A stretch of 64,000 nucleotides of DNA from Malus domestica (taxonomy: Eukaryota > Streptophyta > Magnoliopsida > Rosales > Rosaceae), in assembly GCF_042453785.1 (NCBI RefSeq), contig NC_091671.1, positions 28,301,001 through 28,365,000 on the forward strand, read 5' to 3'. The position numbers and the translations under genes were made by a program. The stretch's first letter is position 1. Every line of letters starts with the position of its first letter. Positions 57,101-64,000 of this stretch are shown in pieces. Under the pieces are notes generated by a model. It was not told the DNA's origin and made no database searches. It was given only the letters and a program-made list of their open reading frames with translations.

Positions 57101-58239
57101 TCCCTATACCCCCTTGCTAGCAATGCATTTATTCCTCATGCTACATACAGAAATAGAAACATTTTTGTCGTACTTGCATCCACTGCCACCGTTAAATAAA
57201 TACAAGCAGAAAGGCTAGAACCCACCAACAAAGCAAAAAGAAGAGAAAAAGATTCATTATGTGAGAAAACAACACTGTCGATGGTAATAAACAACAACAA
57301 AGTTCAAAGAGTTGTAAGTGAAAGCCCCATAATTCCCGAAAGCAATTGCCTTCGAACAAATCTATACGGGCATAAAGAGAAAAGACCCCAACAGGCCAGT
57401 ACAACCATTACATTACTCTAAAACAGCAACAAAGCATCAGAACCTCGGGGTCCCATCCAAAGAACGCACATATAAAAACTCACTGCCATTGGCACAATAA
57501 AAATAAAATCAAGCATTCGCAGCGAACACATTTGATTAAATTAATCTGTAATGCAACAAAACAAACGAAACAGTAATCGGAATTTTCGAATTGTGCTGAA
57601 ACAAGCATCTTCTTTGCTCACTCGCATCTTCTTTGCTCACTCGCATCTTCTTCGCTCACTCATCATCAACATCACATCAATTTTAAGTCCTCAAAATTCC
57701 CTACTATAGCATATATACCACGGGTTAAAATCTGAGGCCGTCAAACCCATTTCCATTATCTACCCATTGTTTGGATACCGAGAAAACTGCCGAGAAAATG
57801 TTCAAAATTCAAACTTTTCACTGCAAAGTGAAATGCTCAGTTTCTCCAGGCAGTAGAACAGAGCCTTACTAATTCAAAAATTAATAATGAAACAGAAGAA
57901 ATTAAGCAGCCAAACGCGGCCTAAGATTCAAAAGGAGCATTTGCTTTTGCTCCCTAGAAAAATAAATTAAATAAAAAAAGAAAGCGGACAGACCTTCATG
58001 TTGGAGAGGAGGACGGGGGACTCGAGAAACGACGTCGGACTGAGGCCGTGGGGGATAGTGAGGCAGGGGGACCTCGAGATCGGAAGCTTGGCCGGGGACA
58101 TGAGCTTGTACTTGGCCCCACCGGAAGCAGCAGCAGAAGAAGAGAAAAGGGTCGGGTCGGAGCCGGGTTGGAAGTCGGTTAGACCCTGATCGACGTCGTC
58201 GGAAGGTCCCGAGGGATGGTCGAGTGCGGTCGCGTCCAT
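54105..58239 (-). CDS. WRKY20: WRKY20, group I WRKY transcription factor
   Basis: Six minus-strand exons, all with GT/AG borders: 57994-58239, 56327-56491, 55316-55859, 55056-55221, 54813-54971 and 54105-54594. They splice to 589 residues; Arabidopsis WRKY20 has about 560. The N terminus carries [20 protein letters not shown], the SP-rich cluster of group I WRKYs and a likely MAP-kinase target. WRKY domain 1: [16 protein letters not shown] with C-X4-C-X22-H-X-H. WRKY domain 2: [16 protein letters not shown] with C-X4-C-X23-H-X-H, split by the usual intron after NPR. Between them lies [11 protein letters not shown], a nuclear-localisation-like run, and the tail [12 protein letters not shown] matches WRKY20. 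It binds W-box DNA in the nucleus. Domain 1 has GCEFPRSYY, with Cys where most relatives carry Ser or Asn. No lesion seen. Confidence 0.93.
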
Positions 58240-58383
58240 TGGAGCGCCGGTGGGTTTGGGTGTGGTGTGATGGAGTCAAAGGAAGAGGGACTACTGGGTT
58301 CGTTTTTGTTCAGAACAGGGTAAGAGCAATGAAGGGTAAAATGGTAATTCCGGCTGTGGTTGTTGTGTGTTGAAGGTTTTTGC

Positions 58384-58385
<2 letters not shown>

Positions 58386-58422
<37 letters not shown>
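58386..58422 (-). repeat. (GA)n microsatellite in the WRKY20 leader
   Basis: About 18 GA units about 150 bp upstream of the WRKY20 start codon; CT-rich in the sense of the gene, as is common in plant 5' leaders. Confidence 0.92.
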
Positions 58423-58424
<2 letters not shown>

Positions 58425-58439
58425 TGACTTGCTGCTTTG

Positions 58440-60082
58440 GATCTGAATTCTTCTGCGGACTGAGCCACTCAGAGACTCAATGGAGACGTTTCTCATTTTG
58501 TTACTCCTGGTTAAAATCTTATTGAACTTGGTAAAAAACAATTGGAAAAGTGTAATCCAACTGAATTGCCATCTTTTGTGTAGACGTGGGTTATATTAGT
58601 TGATAAGAAGCAGTTCGTTAACTTAACCAGAATGAATGCTAAGTTAAGAAAATAATAATTACATTATGACACTCAAATTCGAATTCACATCTCCGCATAT
58701 GCTTGCTCTAGTGCCTTAGCATGTAGAAAATTCATTATTCAAGTTTAAGATTGCATTGAGTTGGCATAAATGAAGTGGCATAAGTTATTTTTTGGTCGAC
58801 TTGAATTTAGTCAAGTTGGCTATAAACAATGTGGTCATTCCTCTGTATCCAATTTTGCATCGCCCCCATGTAATTTAGATAACTTAATATATAATATCGT
58901 TTGTATAAAAAAAAATGTAAATCAATTTTTGTCTTTTTACCTACCCCAGCCTATCTTTTGTAAAAAGAAGTTTGGTACAAATATTTAGCCTAACAATGGT
59001 TTAATTAATACTCATCCCACCCCCACCCCCAAAAGCGCACTCCAAGTCTCCATACCACAACAAAATAAAATAGTTTAAACTTTAGCCCACCATTTTATAA
59101 ATTCTTGGTTCAATGCTTGTGCGTGTCAGATTGTAATTTGTAAGTACGATGGATGACTTCTTATGCGCAAGGAGCAAAAAAAAAGTTAAAATTTTATAGT
59201 CAACAAATGGCATAATGATTTACCCCCTTCATTAGTCAAGGCTTAATGATCTCTAATCTTCTTTTGATCTGCTAAACAAGCAACAATTATTTGACATGCT
59301 ACATTACCTATTTCACATGTCTACATTTAACTTGATGGATTTTCTAGTATGCACTTGCGTGTAATATCCAACGACATCTGTGGTCGTCAGATTCTTGATC
59401 GTTGCATCTTTCGCATTCATACATCAGAGAATAGTACAACTTTTGTCGTAGCCGACACCGGAAAAAGAGAGGCTTTCGCGAATGAATAACACAACCCTCT
59501 CTGCGTACTTAGACCGACTTCATCGAATTGAGTTGGGAACAGTGGTAGGCTTAAAGGAAGCAATCCAGAACCAGAAGCTGTGCAGCTGAGCCCAACCCAC
59601 CGGAGTAAATTCTATTTATTAACAACAATAATGCAGGAGCTTCATGAACCACCTCCTCCAAACTCCCTGCCTCTGAAACGTCGATTCAGTGTGTTATGTG
59701 TTTTCACTTCCCACCACATTTCCAATTCCGAAACTGTTCCAAACAGCGACTCGCTTTTGGCGACGTCGTATGAATTGACCGTTCCAAGAGCAATCACTGT
59801 ATCGAGCTATCAACGGACATCATAATTGAGGAATTAAACAATCACCAAATGAAACACAATTAGCCACTTAATTAGATTTAATCATTAACTAGAACAAGAT
59901 TGTACACAAACAATTGAAAGAATACACAGGCCGCAACAGAACACCCTTACACCATAAGAAGAATGCACAGAGCCCTAAGAAGAAAGAAGAATGCAGATCA
60001 TGAAGCAACCGGCCAACCCTAAACAGAGCTTTCTTAAATCATACGCTATACAAGTCCAATAGTCCAAACCATATGAGCTTAA
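58440..60082. other. Upstream region of WRKY20 and intergenic stretch
   Basis: Promoter of WRKY20 near 58440. A decayed family A SINE 3' end may lie at about 58830-58915 (TGCATCGCCCCCATGTAATT, then ATAATATCGTTTGTAT and an A run). No gene recognised; the frame at 59580-59825 has no known domain. Confidence 0.45.
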
Positions 60083-60361
60083 GGCCGCGTTCAATGAATA
60101 TGATTGGACTGGATAAGTCACTAGATTAAACGTAGCCATGATTGAACCGTATCAAACATTGGATTCAAGGCATGCTAAAAGAAGTAAAGGCCAACTTTCA
60201 AATTTTGTCCAAGTTTGGGGGATTGGAAAGAAATACGTTTTCTTCACGACCAATCCATCTCCTGGCTCAACTTTCGGAGTTGGCCTCCATTTCTTCCTTC
60301 AACATAACTTGAATCTAGTACGTTATTCAATCTAGTCAAGTCCTAACCACAAAACGTGGCC
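60083..60361. mobile_element. MITE with GGCC(G/A)CGTT termini and TAA target duplication
   Basis: Left end GGCCGCGTTCAATGAAT; inverted right end GGCCACGTTTTGTGG. TAA follows or precedes both ends (60080-60082 and 60362-60364). 279 bp. GATTGGACTGG inside and the GGCC.CGTT ends link it to the longer element at 29054-29949. Confidence 0.68.
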
Positions 60362-61458
60362 TAAAGTGAATCAAAAGATTGATGCCAGAAACAGGTAGAA
60401 CAGAACAACAATAAGTAGACCACATGGAGAGAAGGAAAAGCACAAATGTCGAAGCAAGGAGTGATAAAGCGGAAAATATCAAGTCCCAGAAAACAATGTT
60501 TCTGGGAGAAATCCCCAACTGTGCTTCGCACTTCTCTGCTATAGAAACATAAGCACCTAGTACCCATTTATTATCTAAGAGGCGAACAACTCCTAATGGA
60601 GTCAGTCTGAAGACCCCCGTCTTACACAAGGAGGAGACACCATGCCATTAGGCTACAAGGCCATTGACAAAGGAAACTCATTTCATCAAGATGGCAATGG
60701 TACACGTAAGAAAAGAGGAACATCGTAAAGCTTCTATTCTGTTCTGCCCAGCTCTTTCAGAATAAATCTGTTCAAAGATGGATGTCACACAAAGATGAAT
60801 GACAAACCGGGCAACCAAACATGTTCCTTCTAATATAATATTTTAATGGAAGACAGCGCCTTCTCTAAGGCAAAAGAGAAAAATTAATTATTTTGAAAAG
60901 TAATCAAGAAAAAACACTACTTCTACCACGCTTACGATGATCAACCTCAAAATCAAAGCTTAAGTTCCTATTCTATACAAAACTTCATCTATTTCTGGGA
61001 CAAGAATAGGGGATCCGGGAATGCACAGCAAAATCCAGTGGAGAAAGGCAGAGTACTGCTTGCCCTAATTAAACAGCAACACAGAGAGCAAAATCCTAAA
61101 ACAGTTAAAGCATGAGGATCTTGTTCTCTTTTTATGAAATATTTTCTATGGGAAAGAAAAATGGATCAATAAGTCCTAGAAGTAGACTACGCCCACAAGA
61201 ATGAGTGCTAAAAAACGATATTAAAACAAAGTTATACTACTTTTCAGCGGATTACTTCCCAAATGTCCAGAAAATTAGTGGATAAGACAATATTCTGGAC
61301 AGCAAGAAGCTTGTTCAAGTTTGTTTGCTGTGCTACAATCATGGTAAACAAAGAAGCAGACATGCTTTTCTGATCACCAGCATTGCGGAAATAAAAAAAA
61401 CTAAAAATTTGTCATATACCATCCAAAAGTATACTACGTCAACACAGAGTAGCAATCA
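60362..61458. other. Stretch downstream of FRL3
   Basis: The part next to 61458 is the likely 3' UTR of FRL3. Minus-strand GTAGCCTAATGGCATGG near 60640-60656 resembles a tRNA-type A box, but no convincing B box follows. No gene recognised. Confidence 0.4.
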
Positions 61459-63984
61459 CTACTGAGGGTAGTAAGATGGATGATATTTGGGGGGTGCACC
61501 ATATCCACCATAGGTAGTTGGCTGGTTATAATAACCTGACGGAACATACTGTTCAGACAAGGATAAGTGGGTACTAGTAGGGGCTGGATGCCCAGGAAAA
61601 CCCATCTGGCCTCCTGAAAAACCATACAGCCCAGCTGATGAACCCGCATAAGTGGCAGCTGGAGGAGCAGGAGCAATGCCAGACAAGGAATAGGCTCGCA
61701 ACAAACCTGCGTCATTAACATTAATTGAGACTGCTGCAGATCCATCTGGAGCGGTCATTCTAGGACGCTTGTTTCCATACAGCTGCTGCTTCAGTTTCTT
61801 TGCCGGCTCCTTTACTGTCTGCTGTTTCTGTTGCTGCCGCAGTTGCAGAGGCTTGGCAGCAGAAGCCACAGCATTGCGTTTACTGTCTGCCTTCTCCTTC
61901 TCCAGCTGCTCCAGACGCTTTTGAAGAAAAGCAGGTGGATACTCAGATTCGAGCTTGAGGTCTTCAATAACCTTGATTACTGATTTCAAAGCACCGGATT
62001 CTTTCGCTGTGGCTTCATTCTGCAGAAAAAATTGTTATGAAGTATGTGCAGATGAACCATTAGATTTTGACAGCTATTAGGTAACATATGAGAGAATGGT
62101 GAAAATACCATTGACTGGCGAGTTCCATCCTTGCATACTTTCTTAGCAAGCTTTTTGGACTCTTTGATGTAGGATTTTAAGATGGGAACTGGTGGGAACT
62201 TATTGGTCAGACCAAATTCAGAAATGAATTTGACAGCCAAAAGATGTTTTCCCTTACTCACAAGTTTCTGAATCAGATCTGCTAACACAAAACCAAACTA
62301 ATACAGTTAAAAATCAGAATCTACCCTAAGGGAAACAAAACTTTAACGTGTGCAATAGAGAATTAAAATAGCCAAACAAAAAAGGCAAATACTGATCCCG
62401 GCATAAGATGGCCTCAGAGGGACAGTACCCTGCTTGTACATTTATGATAGAGCTCTCTCTTAGATTGACACACCTCCTCAACATTTAGCACATGTGAAGT
62501 GTTTTCATATTGAGAAAAACTGGATCACTAGCTCTCCCCCAGTGCAATGACCTTCAGCTTATGTGTAGGACCTTCCATTAGGCCTTAATAACTAAGTAGT
62601 GAGACCATGCAAACACTCTGCATCTATTCATACTTCTTACACCTCTCTTTCTGAAGTTTACTCATAGAGGATTCGGTTCCCACAATTGAATCATTCTCTG
62701 ATAAGTATCAAACAAGTCTTGATAACCAAAAACTAAATTTTTAACTTATTTACCATGCTGCATAAACTACATTATGTTCATGATTAACAATCAACTCAAG
62801 GATTCATTTTTCCCATGAAAACTAGTACTATTACGAATTCTGTGACTGAAACATCAAAGAAGCCTTTTTTATACTAAACCAAAAGACATGTGGCATGTAT
62901 AAAAGATCAGGTATGGCAATCAACATTGGATAACACTAACTATATGAATTGATATCGATTACTAACTAAATGAAATAAACATCAACTTAGTATACAAATG
63001 TTTCCACTAAAACAAAACTTTACCTGGAAGCTTATCCCCCAAACCAATTTTCCGGCATAACTCAACAGCTTGCCTATACCGCGCAACTATAACAAAATGA
63101 TCAACAAGCTCATCCGTCTTGAATTCGGCCTGCAGTCCATAAGCTGCAACCAAATGCAAGAATCCCAACGCCTCGAACGGGTTTTCGCCATCCATACTCA
63201 ACTTCCCTTTCCACTCTAATGCTAACTTCTTGGCTCTCTCCCTCACTTCCGATCCTACATTCGGAGAAATTCCCATTAACACTTCCAACAACAGCACAGC
63301 ACTCCTCCTCACACCAAATAATTGTGGGTCCTTATCGCCCTTATTTCTCCCATTTGCGCAATAGAACCCCTCCATTGCATTCAGAACCATGGCAGCAGGG
63401 TCCTTGGCACACCGAATTGCCTCCAGGAGCTCACCCCGAATTGTGTTTCGGTTATTCACCGACTCATTCATATAATTCCTCAACCCCATCGCATCCATTC
63501 TCTCACAGAACGCCACCAATTCGGGCCGAGGAGGCACAACATCCACTTCACAATTGATATCTGTTTCAACCACGTTCTGGCTCGGGGGGTTTGATGAGGA
63601 AGAAGGGTCTTTTGCAATCTGGGTCGACAAAATTGACGAACAAGGCAGGTACTTTGGCATCTGGATCGATGATTTGGGGTCTTCCGCCATCTGGGTCGAC
63701 CCGAGCGACGGCAAAGACGGGTCTTTTGCTACCTGGGTCGGTAAATTCGACGAAGGAGAGGGGTCTTGTGGTATCTGACATGAAGGAGAAGAAGGGTTTG
63801 TGGAGGACTGTGACTGGAGGGATTGGAGGAGGTGGAATTTTTGGGTGAGGGAGGTTTGGATGGAGGTGAAGTGGGAATCGAGGTCGGACCAAGAGAGATT
63901 GAAGGAGGAGAGGACGGCGGAGTGGGATTGGAGCTCGTCGAAGGCCTTCTTTAGGTTCTGTTTCTTCGTGTCAATCAGTTCCAT
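61459..63984 (-). CDS. FRL3: FRIGIDA-like protein 3
   Basis: Three minus-strand exons: 63024-63984, 62109-62278 and 61459-62019, with GT/AG borders, splice to 563 residues, near the 560 or so of Arabidopsis FRL3. The N terminus (1-70) is a predicted coiled coil (KKQNLKKAFDELQSHSAVLS). A low-complexity Ser/Pro region has repeated AKDPS-type units (about 75-130). The FRIGIDA domain follows: LVAFCERMDAMGLRNYM, RGELLEAIRCAKDPAAMVLN, GVRRSAVLLLEVLM, FLHLVAAYGL, ELVDHFVIVARYRQAVELCR, DLIQKLVSKGKHLLAVKFI. The C terminus is Lys/Gln-rich (KRLEQLEKEKADSKRNAV, KRPRM) then Gly/Pro/Tyr-rich, ending SYYPQ. Family members act as nuclear scaffold proteins and some affect flowering time. ATG at 63984 is the first with a full N-terminal coil. 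The leader starts before 64000, beyond the window. Confidence 0.92.
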
Positions 63985-64000
63985 GGCCGCTGAGATTGTT

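Noticed and set aside
60336-60629. 97-codon minus-strand frame with two hydrophobic stretches
   Set aside because: Not a recognised protein; lies in repeat-like sequence next to a MITE.
63219-63892. Plus- and minus-strand frames within FRL3 exon 1
   Set aside because: Alternative-frame shadows of the FRL3 coding sequence.

Overview
The window is plant nuclear DNA. Genes have introns with GT/AG borders, SINE, LINE, Ty1/copia and MITE debris is dense, and the recognisable proteins are all plant families. One repeat (about 24385-24535) looks like a MITE that I remember as very abundant in apple and pear, so Rosaceae tribe Maleae (Malus/Pyrus) is my best guess. That is inference from memory and was not searched.

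Five intact-looking protein genes are supported. MTERF9 (chloroplast mTERF protein) is on the minus strand at 12651-14882 in 4 exons. A FIP-like chloroplast DnaJ-zinc-finger membrane protein is on the plus strand at 24723-25657 in 4 exons. A PAT1-branch GRAS regulator is on the plus strand at 41281-42894 in one coding exon. WRKY20, a group I WRKY factor, is on the minus strand at 54105-58239 in 6 exons. FRL3 (FRIGIDA-like) is on the minus strand at 61459-63984 in 3 exons. Two exons of a heavy-metal-associated (HMA) domain gene lie at 5770-6167 (minus), and a broken ribosomal protein L27a copy lies at 34418-34650. The genes are independent transcription units.

Region by region: 1-1.04 kb is a partial RTE-type LINE. 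2.0-5.7 kb holds minisatellites and a CACTA-like element carrying an exact 346-bp tandem array and GCGCGACG palindromes; it ends 52 bp from the HMA stop codon. 8.1-10.5 kb is a 2.4-kb solo LTR with a 5-bp target duplication. 11.2-11.6 kb is a MITE. 12.6-14.9 kb is MTERF9. 15.3-23.6 kb is a three-LTR copia array. 24.4-25.7 kb is a MITE and the FIP-like gene. 28.1-30.7 kb has two related LINE-derived retroposons, one with a MITE inside it. 31.7-33.9 kb has a MITE and a long foldback element. 34.4 kb is the RPL27A pseudogene. 35.8-36.7 kb is a 33-bp minisatellite. 38.2 kb is a hAT-type MITE. 39.7-40.6 kb has SINEs. 41.1-42.9 kb is the GRAS gene. 43.2-48.0 kb is a young, nearly intact but disabled Ty1/copia element. 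48.1-52.9 kb has long direct repeats and a second relic of the copia family seen at 15-24 kb. 52.9-53.4 kb has two SINEs. 54.1-58.2 kb is WRKY20. 60.1-60.4 kb is a MITE. 61.5-64.0 kb is FRL3.

No CRISPR array, rRNA, tRNA or bacterial-type system was seen. The most unusual structures are the CACTA-like array, the three-LTR copia, the paired LINE-derived retroposons, and the duplicated segment at 48-50 kb with receptor-kinase-like coding remnants. Exon borders and repeat ends were located by eye and may be off by a base or two.
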